From: Gudongella sp964604145
GTDB lineage: Bacteria > Bacillota > Clostridia > Tissierellales > Tissierellaceae
Reading direction: 5' to 3'
Assembly (NCBI GenBank): GCA_964604145.1
Contig: CAZRXS010000023.1
Coordinates: 1 to 21,837, forward strand
Length of the DNA: 21,837 nucleotides
Numbering within the stretch: position 1 is the first letter of the stretch; each line of letters begins with the position of its first letter. Both the position numbers and the translations under genes were made by a program. The notes below the pieces were generated by a model. It made no database searches, was not told where the DNA came from, and saw only the letters and a list, made by a program, of their open reading frames with translations. Of this stretch, positions 15,370-21,837 are shown in pieces.

Positions 15370-18178
15370 AATCATCCTCCACCCAATCTATAATAAATTC
15401 CGTCGCTTCTTTAATCGTACTAAATGAAATATTAGCATTTTCTAAATTTTCATCTCCAACTCCCACCGAGAACATCCCAGCGCTATTAATACTAGCTATT
15501 CCAGCTTTAGCATCTTCAACACCCAAGCAGTTTTCAGGTTCAACTCCTAAATCACCAGCCACCCAGAGAAATGGATCTGGTTCAGGTTTTCCCTTTTTCA
15601 CAGTATCTGGGTCTAATACAGAATCAAAATAATCTTCAATTTCCATATTCTCTATAAGAGATTTTGCATTTCTACTTGCAGAAACAAGTCCAATTTTTAC
15701 ATTTTTATCTTTTAGACCATCTAAAAGCCTAATAACTCCAGGGTATAAATTTAGAGGAGTAAATGCTTCTATAGATTCTTGATAATATTTATTTTTTCTA
15801 TTTGTCAATTCTAATATCTTTTCATTATCAAGTTCTAAATCAAAATAGTCCAAAATCATCTTAATGGATTCAGCTCTAGAAATCCCGCGAAGTTTATTTT
15901 TAAATGATTCGGGTAAGTCATAACCTAAGTCCTTGGATAATTTCTTCCATGCTTTATAATGGTTATCTGAAGTTCCAGTTAAAACTCCATCTAAGTCGAA
16001 TAGTACAGCTTTTTGCCCTAAGCTAATCTCTTTTTCTTTTAATTGTATAGTTACTGGTGGGCCAGATATTTTTTTAATATCCATATTGTCAGCTTCCATA
16101 AGTACTTCTAATAGAGTCTTTCTATAAGTAAACCTAAGTCTAATCCTACCTAATTTCTTAGGTACAAAGGGATCTAACACTAGTTTGTTTTCCTCAAAGC
16201 TTATACCTGCAAAACCCTTGAGGATAAATAACAAGGAGCCACCAATATTCGCTAAGTGGAGACCATCACGCGTATTTAGATTTAAATCCTTTAAATCTAA
16301 ATACACAGAATCCATAAAAAAATCATAGGCTTCATCTTCTTTTTTTAACTTACAAGCCATTAGACCAGTCGCACATTTGGATAATGAGGAATCATGAGTG
16401 TTTATGGTATTGTAATATTCGAAAGTTCTTCTCATGATATCTTCAGGTTCGTCATTAACTAGGTATTGTGCTAAAATAGTGTCGGCTTGCTTAAGAACTT
16501 GATATCTGTATATTGTAAGAGGATGATAATTTAGAAGGAGTGGTCTTAAGTTGTTTTCTTCTGGCCAATAAGCTTTTTCTAAAAAAGTAGAATCTTGAGC
16601 CATTATCCCTTTTTTATCATCGTATATAAGGACCATCTTTTCTGAAGCAAGTTTCATATTTTCAATCTCTTGGGGAGTCACCCCTAAATCATCTTTAAGC
16701 CTATTCCAATCCTTAGTTCTCTCACTTTTTAAAAACTCCCATAATTTCACAGCCCAGTCTAAATTGTATTGAGCCATTTTATTTGTATAGTAATTGTCCG
16801 ATACTAAAGCTGTGTATTCATCAGGACCAGTTACAGTATGGATGTGAAATCCATCTGATTGGAAACAACCGATTTGCATAGCAGTTCTAGCAGTTTCTAT
16901 TATCAACTCCATAGAGTAGTCAGCCAAATAATCTACATCTCTATTTACAAGCCACCACTGGATAAAAGTATAGGCAATATCAAAATTTATATGGTATTGC
17001 GCACTACCAGCAGGGAAGAAACCCGAAGACTCTTTTCCAGAAATAGTCCTCCAAGGGAAACAAGCGCCATTTTTGTGTCCTAGTTCCTTAGCTCTAGCCC
17101 TAGCTGCAGGAAGGAGATTGTATCGGTATTGAAGCAGGTTGTTTGCAATCTTTGTATCCCACAGAAGCCATACTGGGAAAAGAAATATTTCTGTATCCCA
17201 GAAATAGTGGCCTTCATATCCTTCACCTGAGAGGCCTTTAGCAGCTATATTTCCAAAATGGTCCTGAGGTGCAGATTGTAACATTTGAAACTCCTTAAAA
17301 TTCATGGAATTATCCAATTCAGCCATATCTAAAAATTCTATGCTACAATTAGAATAGTATTCATCTAAGTAGGATCTTTGATCTTTATATAATTGTGTTT
17401 TTGATATAAATTCTGATAAGTTACTCCTTATTGAATCCCAGTATTTTACTGTTCTATTTAACTCTAGATTTCCTGCAGATGAAAAATTAATCGTGAGGTC
17501 TTTATTAGTTAAATCCCAGTTACAAGTAAAATTTCCCTTGTCAGTAAAACTCATTTCTACCCGCAGTCCAGATTTCAGTGTATTAAGCCATACCGTACCA
17601 ATATTTGCTTCATACAAGGCTTTAGAAACTTCGACTAAAGGCACTTGAGTAGGAGCGATTCTAGGATCTTTTTTACTTGAAACATTCCAGATCTCAAAAC
17701 TTATATTGTTTTGCAATTCGATTTTCCCATCATAAGCTATATTAACAGTCCATGTTCGCAGTTGGGGGTGGGGAAAGGATATTAATTGTTCAAAAAATAT
17801 CTTTGCAGTTTTCCCTGATTCTGTATTATATATATAAGATCTTCTGGATAGTCCTTCTTCAAAGTTCAATTCCCTTTTAAAATCTTTAATATCCCCATCA
17901 ATTACAACTTCTTCATCATCTAGGAAGATAGTGATATTAAAAAGATCTAATAAATTAGGCATTCTATCAGCCTCCAATGGAAAGCCCCAAGCCCATTCGG
18001 CATGGACCATTGGTACCCATTCGTACAAGCCATTTAGATAATTACCCCTGACAGAACCAGGATACTTAAACTCCTCCAAATACCCTCTGGATCCCATATA
18101 TCCATTTCCTAAAGACATTAAAGCTTCCATCAGAGGTAATTTTTGAATATCTAATCCATTTTCTATTAAAGCTTTCAT
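15356..18178 (-). CDS. GH65 disaccharide phosphorylase fused to beta-phosphoglucomutase
   Basis: A 940-residue cytoplasmic fusion. Residues 1 to about 720 are a GH65 inverting phosphorylase: sugar-binding WDTE (327-330), general-acid Glu454 in GPDEY, YTNKMA, phosphate-site KQ (563-564) and HDSSLS (595-600). Residues 723-940 are a HAD-family beta-phosphoglucomutase: nucleophile Asp728 and acid/base Asp730 in FDLDGV, His740, Arg768, SAS (833-835), Lys864 and Glu888-Asp889. The first domain would split an alpha-glucoside with Pi to beta-glucose 1-phosphate plus the second sugar; the other would convert it to glucose 6-phosphate. Loop residues 371-398 (FPWRT, then PAGSAQYHIN) look more like trehalose-type than maltose-type enzymes as I recall them; substrate is therefore inferred. 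One departure is Gly735 where Lactococcus beta-PGM has Asp15. ATG 18178 is chosen over GTG 18199 because AAGGAGT precedes it by six bases. Confidence 0.93.
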   Translation of the reverse strand: MKALIENGLDIQKLPLMEALMSLGNGYMGSRGYLEEFKYPGSVRGNYLNGLYEWVPMVHAEWAWGFPLEADRMPNLLDLFNITIFLDDEEVVIDGDIKDFKRELNFEEGLSRRSYIYNTESGKTAKIFFEQLISFPHPQLRTWTVNIAYDGKIELQNNISFEIWNVSSKKDPRIAPTQVPLVEVSKALYEANIGTVWLNTLKSGLRVEMSFTDKGNFTCNWDLTNKDLTINFSSAGNLELNRTVKYWDSIRSNLSEFISKTQLYKDQRSYLDEYYSNCSIEFLDMAELDNSMNFKEFQMLQSAPQDHFGNIAAKGLSGEGYEGHYFWDTEIFLFPVWLLWDTKIANNLLQYRYNLLPAARARAKELGHKNGACFPWRTISGKESSGFFPAGSAQYHINFDIAYTFIQWWLVNRDVDYLADYSMELIIETARTAMQIGCFQSDGFHIHTVTGPDEYTALVSDNYYTNKMAQYNLDWAVKLWEFLKSERTKDWNRLKDDLGVTPQEIENMKLASEKMVLIYDDKKGIMAQDSTFLEKAYWPEENNLRPLLLNYHPLTIYRYQVLKQADTILAQYLVNDEPEDIMRRTFEYYNTINTHDSSLSKCATGLMACKLKKEDEAYDFFMDSVYLDLKDLNLNTRDGLHLANIGGSLLFILKGFAGISFEENKLVLDPFVPKKLGRIRLRFTYRKTLLEVLMEADNMDIKKISGPPVTIQLKEKEISLGQKAVLFDLDGVLTGTSDNHYKAWKKLSKDLGYDLPESFKNKLRGISRAESIKMILDYFDLELDNEKILELTNRKNKYYQESIEAFTPLNLYPGVIRLLDGLKDKNVKIGLVSASRNAKSLIENMEIEDYFDSVLDPDTVKKGKPEPDPFLWVAGDLGVEPENCLGVEDAKAGIASINSAGMFSVGVGDENLENANISFSTIKEATEFIIDWVEDDYGGN

Positions 18179-18182
18179 ACTA

Positions 18183-19010
18183 TCACTCCTTAAGCGCACC
18201 GGAGGTGATTCCGGAAACTATTTGTTTTTGGAATAGAATTACAATAATTAGGGTCGGTATCGTAACAACAACTGTGGCGGCAGTTACTTGACCCCAAAAA
18301 ATTTCAAATTGTCCTCTTAAAAAAGATATGCCTACTGTAGCTGTTCTCCAAGTTTCATCAGTATTTAAAGTTAGTGCTAATAGAAATTCATTCCATGCAG
18401 CAATAAATGTCATTATAGCTGATGTAAATATTCCAGGGGCAGCGAGAGGGAGGATAATTTTAAAAAATGTATTAATCTTTGAAGAGCCATCCATTATTGC
18501 AGACTCTTCCATTTCTTTAGGTATTTGAGAGAAATGGGTTATTAATATAAAAACTGCTATTGGCAATGTTATCATCGAATAGGGCAGTGATAAATAAAAA
18601 CTATTGGTCCATCCTAAATTAACAAATATTCTATATATAGGACCAACTACTATCATTTGTGGAAACATTGAAGTAGCAAGTATTACTACAGTTAATAACT
18701 TTTTAAACTTAAAATCCAGTCTGGCTATTGAGTAAGCACAGAGTGAGGCTATTAAAGTAACATATAAAGTAGTAATAGAAGATACAATTAAAGAATTTTT
18801 GAGTGAATTTAAAATAGTTGTTTTAAATAAGCCTACATAGTTTTCATTAGTAAATTGTGCTCCTTTAAGACTAAGAGCGTTAGTACTCCAAATCTCTGAC
18901 TCTGGTCTTAAGGATGTAATCGCAACCCAAATAAAGGGAAAGAGTATGATAAATAGATACATAATAATTATTACTTTAAATAATGTGGTTGATTTAATAT
19001 TATTTTTCAT
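18183..19010 (-). CDS. Carbohydrate ABC transporter permease, MalG/UgpE type
   Basis: A 275-residue inner-membrane subunit of a CUT1 sugar importer. It has an N-terminal membrane segment (about 12-32), an extracellular loop beginning SLRPESEIW, then five further hydrophobic helices, six in all. The cytoplasmic EAA loop that contacts the ATPase is EESAIMDGSSKINTFFKIIL followed by PLAAPG (about 167-193). The C terminus ends in the usual short KQIVSGITSGALKE tail. Length is typical for MalG-like permeases. AGGTG at 19016-19020 overlaps the stop of the preceding permease gene, and the phosphorylase follows after four bases, so translation is tightly coupled across three genes. Confidence 0.95.
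   Translation of the reverse strand: MKNNIKSTTLFKVIIIMYLFIILFPFIWVAITSLRPESEIWSTNALSLKGAQFTNENYVGLFKTTILNSLKNSLIVSSITTLYVTLIASLCAYSIARLDFKFKKLLTVVILATSMFPQMIVVGPIYRIFVNLGWTNSFYLSLPYSMITLPIAVFILITHFSQIPKEMEESAIMDGSSKINTFFKIILPLAAPGIFTSAIMTFIAAWNEFLLALTLNTDETWRTATVGISFLRGQFEIFWGQVTAATVVVTIPTLIIVILFQKQIVSGITSGALKE
18185..18191 (-). promoter_or_regulatory. Ribosome binding site fixing the phosphorylase start
   Basis: On the minus strand AAGGAGT lies six bases before the ATG at 18178 and overlaps the stop of the upstream permease gene. The alternative GTG at 18199 would place this motif inside the coding region. Confidence 0.8.
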
Positions 19011-19018
19011 TTTTTCAC

Positions 19019-20269
19019 CTACTTATTCTCGCCTATTAAATCTACATTAAGTGCTTTAATATAGACAAAGGCTATAAGTCCTACTACTAAGGCCATTATT
19101 AAAACCATAGCAGAGCCGTAACCAAATCGAGTTTGAGAAAACATTACCTTATAGGCATACACAGACAAAGATTCAGTAGACCCACCAGGGCCACCACCTG
19201 TAAGCACATAAATAAGGTCAAAAACTCTAAATGCATCCAAAGTTCTAAAAAGAAGTGCTACAAAAATTGAAGGCTTTAGTAATGGTAGGGTAATATATCT
19301 AAACTGCTGCCATTTTTTAGCTCCATCAAGGGCTGAAGATTCATATAAACTATTAGGTATTACTTGCAATCCTCCTAATAAAAGCAAAGCCATATATGGC
19401 GTTGTCTTCCAAACATCTGCTATAATAATCGCCCAAAGGGCATTTGATGAAGAATTAAGCATAGCAGCTGGAGAAGAAATAAAGCCAATTTGTGTAAATA
19501 TATTTGATATAATACCGCTTGAACCATTGTAAAGATAAGACCAAACTAAGGCAGCGACAGTAGTTGGTATTGCCCAAGGGATAAGTGAAAATGTTCTAAC
19601 AAGAGATCTTCCCTTAAAAGGTTTATTCATAATTAGAGCTAAGGACAAACCAAATATCAATTCTAAAACTACTGAAATAAGGGTAAATAATAAAGTAAAT
19701 ACCAATGTTGAACGAACCCTACTATCCTTAATGACTTTTACAAAATTGTCTGCGCCAACAAAATTGGATTTAATTATTGTAGTATCGAATTCAGACGCGA
19801 CAGCAAAAGTATCCTCTGGAGAATAAAATTCATCATCAATTGAGTATAATTCTTCTAATTTAGAAATTATACCCTCTTGTTTTTCAACAAGAATATCTTG
19901 CTTTTCTTCGCTAACCTTAACTATTGCTTTTAAATCTGGGCTAGCTATTTCATCCGCAATATATACTTCCAGTTCTGATAAATCCGCTTTTATTTCATCT
20001 ATTTTTAGAATGCTCTCTTGTTTTTGAACAGAATCTAAATCTATATCCAAATAATAATTAAGATAGTCGATAGTTTCTTGATTTAAAGATAAATTGACAT
20101 TGGATTTAAGATACATATCATTTTTAGATTGGTCATTTAGCTGCATATCAAAAAAAGCATATCTAAGAGAACCCACAATAGGAGAAATAGAAAAAAGGAT
20201 TATAAAAATTACGGCAGGGATTATAAGTATGTATCCTGCATATTTATCAATCCATTTAGAAAACTTCAT
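19019..20269 (-). CDS. Carbohydrate ABC transporter permease, MalF/UgpA type, with extracellular coiled-coil insert
   Basis: A 416-residue membrane subunit. The first membrane segment is at about 11-36. The core resumes at NFVGADNFVKVIKDSRVRSTL (from 169), giving a further set of helices, the segment LIPWAIPTTVAALVWSYLYN, and the EAA loop ESSALDGAKKWQQFRYITLPL (310-330). Ordinary UgpA-like permeases are near 290-310 residues; the excess is residues 45-168. These fall outside the membrane, are rich in Glu, Lys, Leu and Ile, and look like a helical hairpin or coiled coil (about 78-142). Escherichia coli MalF also has a large P2 loop here, but that is a globular Ig-like fold and is not recognisable in this one. 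The insert may contact the binding lipoprotein. GAGGAGG at 20273-20279 is the ribosome binding site. Confidence 0.93.
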   Translation of the reverse strand: MKFSKWIDKYAGYILIIPAVIFIILFSISPIVGSLRYAFFDMQLNDQSKNDMYLKSNVNLSLNQETIDYLNYYLDIDLDSVQKQESILKIDEIKADLSELEVYIADEIASPDLKAIVKVSEEKQDILVEKQEGIISKLEELYSIDDEFYSPEDTFAVASEFDTTIIKSNFVGADNFVKVIKDSRVRSTLVFTLLFTLISVVLELIFGLSLALIMNKPFKGRSLVRTFSLIPWAIPTTVAALVWSYLYNGSSGIISNIFTQIGFISSPAAMLNSSSNALWAIIIADVWKTTPYMALLLLGGLQVIPNSLYESSALDGAKKWQQFRYITLPLLKPSIFVALLFRTLDAFRVFDLIYVLTGGGPGGSTESLSVYAYKVMFSQTRFGYGSAMVLIMALVVGLIAFVYIKALNVDLIGENK

Positions 20270-20286
20270 ATTTACCTCCTCGTTTT

Positions 20287-20320
20287 AAAAATGTTAGCTT
20301 TGGCGAAAGCCAAAGCTAAC
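20287..20320 (-). terminator. Intercistronic stem-loop, probable attenuator between binding-protein and permease genes
   Basis: GTTAGCTTTGGC (20293-20304) and GCCAAAGCTAAC (20309-20320) form a perfect 12-base-pair stem with a four-base loop (UUUC in the transcript). On the minus strand the stem is followed by A and five T (20291 down to 20287). That layout suits partial termination and 3'-end protection of the upstream message, so the binding protein would be made in excess over the permeases, as is known for several sugar ABC operons. The effect here is inferred. Confidence 0.75.
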
Positions 20321-20340
20321 AACTTAATTTTATTAATAGA

Positions 20341-21603
20341 TTATTCGCTAAGAGCTTCTTCTATTCCAGTAACAGCATTTTCAAGACTACCATTTCCAGA
20401 TAAAAACTCATGAGCACTTATTTGAATCTTGTCACTTACTTCAGAGTAATTAGCAACTACAGGTCTTGAAATTGTATTATTTAATGCATTTTGAAACCCT
20501 TCATTAGTTAATAATTTGTTAGATGCTAAAACTTCTTCATCATCCAATAAAGCGTTAAATCCAGGTAGATATCCACCTTCAATAGCATTAATTTTTTGGC
20601 CTTCAGGGCCAGCTACAAACTTCAAGAATTCTTCTGCACCTTCAATATTTTTTGAATTTGCATTTATTCCTAATATCCACCCACCAACACTTCCGCCTCC
20701 TGGTAGAGGAGCATAATCAATTTGATCAATCTTTACATCATAATCTCCAGATTGGAGCATTCCATTGACATATGGCCAGTTTCTAGCAAAAACTGTTTCT
20801 CCATTTATCAATGCATTAGCAGTTTCGCCTTCAGTATAGTTTAGTATATCTGGAGGAGTTAATCCCTTATCCATCATTGACTTCATATAGTTTAACCCGC
20901 CTTCTATATCTGTCCAATTTGAAGTAAACTCATTTACATTAACTGTTAATCCTTCATATTGCTTAGCTTGGAAAGCATACGCAAATTTAGTACCACCTTC
21001 ACCTTTATATTTTTCTGCCATTGCTATAAAATCTTCAAAAGTATAATCCCCAGATTTTAAAACAGCTGCATCTTCTTCAGAAACTATATCTGATCTAAAG
21101 TAAATAAACCCTAAGTCAGGGAAATAAGGTAGAACATAGTTTTTACCCTTATATTTACCAGAGTCCATTGAACCAGCATTAAAATCTGTTGGTTTCCAAT
21201 TGTTGTCCATTAAAAGTTGGTCGATTGGCTGTATATAACCTGCAGAGGCAAATTCTCCAGCCCAAACAACATCCATTGAGATAACATCATACTCTCCACT
21301 TTTAGATGAAAGCGAGTTTAATAATTGGTCATGCATCTGACCAGAGTCGTTTGTCATTATAGTAGCTTGAACTTCATACATTTCACTTTGTTCATTGAAG
21401 GCTTCTACAAGCATATCAAGTGCAGGTGTAGAGTCTGCTTGAACAGCAAAAGTAATAAGAGTTTTTTCTGTTGAAGGCTCAGTGGGTTCCTCTGGAGTTT
21501 CAACAACAGGCTCCTCAGGTTCCTCAGGTTCAGCAGCGGGAGTACAAGCTATTAAACCCACAAGCAAAACGCCAACTAACAACGCGTACAAAAACTTTTT
21601 CAT
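20341..21603 (-). CDS. Sugar ABC transporter substrate-binding lipoprotein
   Basis: A 420-residue extracellular binding protein anchored by lipid. The signal sequence MKKFLYALLVGVLLVGLIAC ends in a lipobox with Cys20. It is followed by a Pro/Glu/Thr-rich linker to about residue 46. The mature domain is a cluster-B (MalE-like, CUT1) solute-binding protein: EAFNEQSEMYEVQ, then YDVISMDVVWAGEFASAGYI (about 125-144), YFPDLGFIYFRSDI, and the C-terminal FLKFVAGPEGQ. The VVWAGEFASAGYIQPID stretch resembles trehalose/maltose-binding proteins as I recall them, consistent with the GH65 enzyme in the operon, but the ligand cannot be read directly. AAAGGAGA near 21610-21617 is the ribosome binding site. 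As first gene of the operon it is probably the most strongly expressed. Confidence 0.94.
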   Translation of the reverse strand: MKKFLYALLVGVLLVGLIACTPAAEPEEPEEPVVETPEEPTEPSTEKTLITFAVQADSTPALDMLVEAFNEQSEMYEVQATIMTNDSGQMHDQLLNSLSSKSGEYDVISMDVVWAGEFASAGYIQPIDQLLMDNNWKPTDFNAGSMDSGKYKGKNYVLPYFPDLGFIYFRSDIVSEEDAAVLKSGDYTFEDFIAMAEKYKGEGGTKFAYAFQAKQYEGLTVNVNEFTSNWTDIEGGLNYMKSMMDKGLTPPDILNYTEGETANALINGETVFARNWPYVNGMLQSGDYDVKIDQIDYAPLPGGGSVGGWILGINANSKNIEGAEEFLKFVAGPEGQKINAIEGGYLPGFNALLDDEEVLASNKLLTNEGFQNALNNTISRPVVANYSEVSDKIQISAHEFLSGNGSLENAVTGIEEALSE

Positions 21604-21742
21604 TTTAAATCTCCTTTCGAATTTGTTATAACTTCTTTAAAAACTAATGCTACATATACTAAATATACCCATAAAGAAAAAATAAACACATTTTAATAAT
21701 TGATAAGACTATAAATTATATTACAATATAGAATTGCTACTC
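21604..21742. other. Upstream region of the sugar operon, no confident promoter
   Basis: This 139-base AT-rich stretch must carry the operon promoter unless transcription enters from beyond the window. A minus-strand TATAAT is present at 21720-21715, but no acceptable -35 box lies 16-18 bases upstream of it. No CcpA cre-like palindrome is visible. TATATT-AC-AATATA (21717-21730) is a small inverted repeat, possibly chance in such AT-rich DNA. Confidence 0.4.
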
Positions 21743-21837
21743 TGTATCTGTAGGGATGGACGACTCTGTCCATTCGATCAAGTGTATCTGTAGGGATGGA
21801 CGACTCTGTCCATTCGATCAAATGTATCTGTAGGGAT
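21743..21837. repeat. 40-base tandem repeat with internal hairpin, cut by the window end
   Basis: Copies at 21743-21782 and 21783-21822 differ only in the last base (G or A), and a third begins at 21823 and is identical for the 15 bases visible. Each unit begins TGTATCTGTAGGGATGGAC and contains an eight-base-pair stem (21754-21761 with 21768-21775, one G-U) around the loop GACTCT. No variable spacers separate the copies, so this is not a CRISPR array. The array may extend beyond the window. It is 140 bases upstream of the sugar operon. The unit resembles the short palindromic GTAGGG-type intergenic repeats scattered in many bacterial genomes; that comparison is from memory. Confidence 0.92.

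Noticed and set aside
16859..17083. Plus-strand 74-codon frame inside the phosphorylase gene
   Set aside because: It is antisense to conserved GH65 catalytic-domain codons and has no independent support.
21604..21742. CcpA cre site upstream of the sugar operon
   Set aside because: No sequence resembling the cre palindrome is present in the visible upstream region.
21743..21837. CRISPR array
   Set aside because: Copies abut directly at a 40-base period and are identical throughout, with no variable spacers and no cas genes nearby.

Overview
The window is AT-rich, densely packed DNA from a low-GC Firmicute. Gene content and order (dgk, cdd, era, recO, glyQS, PPDK regulator, dgt, dnaG, rpoD, trmK, a Nif3-family gene, a zinc-ribbon gene) match the housekeeping block of Clostridia/Tissierellia-type anaerobes and resemble the sigA-dnaG-glyQS-era-cdd-dgkA neighbourhood of Bacillus. 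The placement in Tissierellia is an inference from gene order and the dgk-PAP2 fusion.

Region 1 (1-3763, plus strand) starts inside a diacylglycerol/undecaprenol kinase-PAP2 phosphatase fusion. It continues with a DUF3048 lipoprotein, cytidine deaminase, the GTPase Era and the repair protein RecO, with tight or overlapping junctions. Region 2 (3764-7747) has a promoter candidate over the recO stop, then a short leader that looks like the worn 3' half of a T-box, then glyQ, glyS and the PPDK regulatory kinase/phosphorylase, closed by a strong terminator. Region 3 (7748-14270) carries a dGTPase-like HD hydrolase, DNA primase, the primary sigma factor (TTG start), a structured 165-base gap, tRNA m1A22 methyltransferase, a Nif3/DUF34 protein and a coiled-coil C4 zinc-ribbon protein. 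It closes at a convergent terminator.

Region 4 (14271-21603, minus strand) is a complete disaccharide uptake and phosphorolysis operon. In transcription order it encodes a binding lipoprotein, a stem-loop, two permeases (the first with an unusual predicted extracellular coiled-coil insert), a GH65 disaccharide phosphorylase fused to beta-phosphoglucomutase, and an MsmX/UgpC-type ATPase. The sugar is probably a trehalose-like alpha-glucoside. It would be imported by the transporter, split with inorganic phosphate to beta-glucose 1-phosphate, and converted to glucose 6-phosphate by the same polypeptide.

Region 5 (21604-21837) is the operon's upstream region and ends in a 40-base tandem hairpin repeat that runs off the window. 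I see no CRISPR array, transposase, tRNA, rRNA, prophage or defence gene. The least ordinary items are the GH65-PGM fusion, the permease insert, the decayed T-box and the tandem hairpin repeat; none amounts to a clearly new system.
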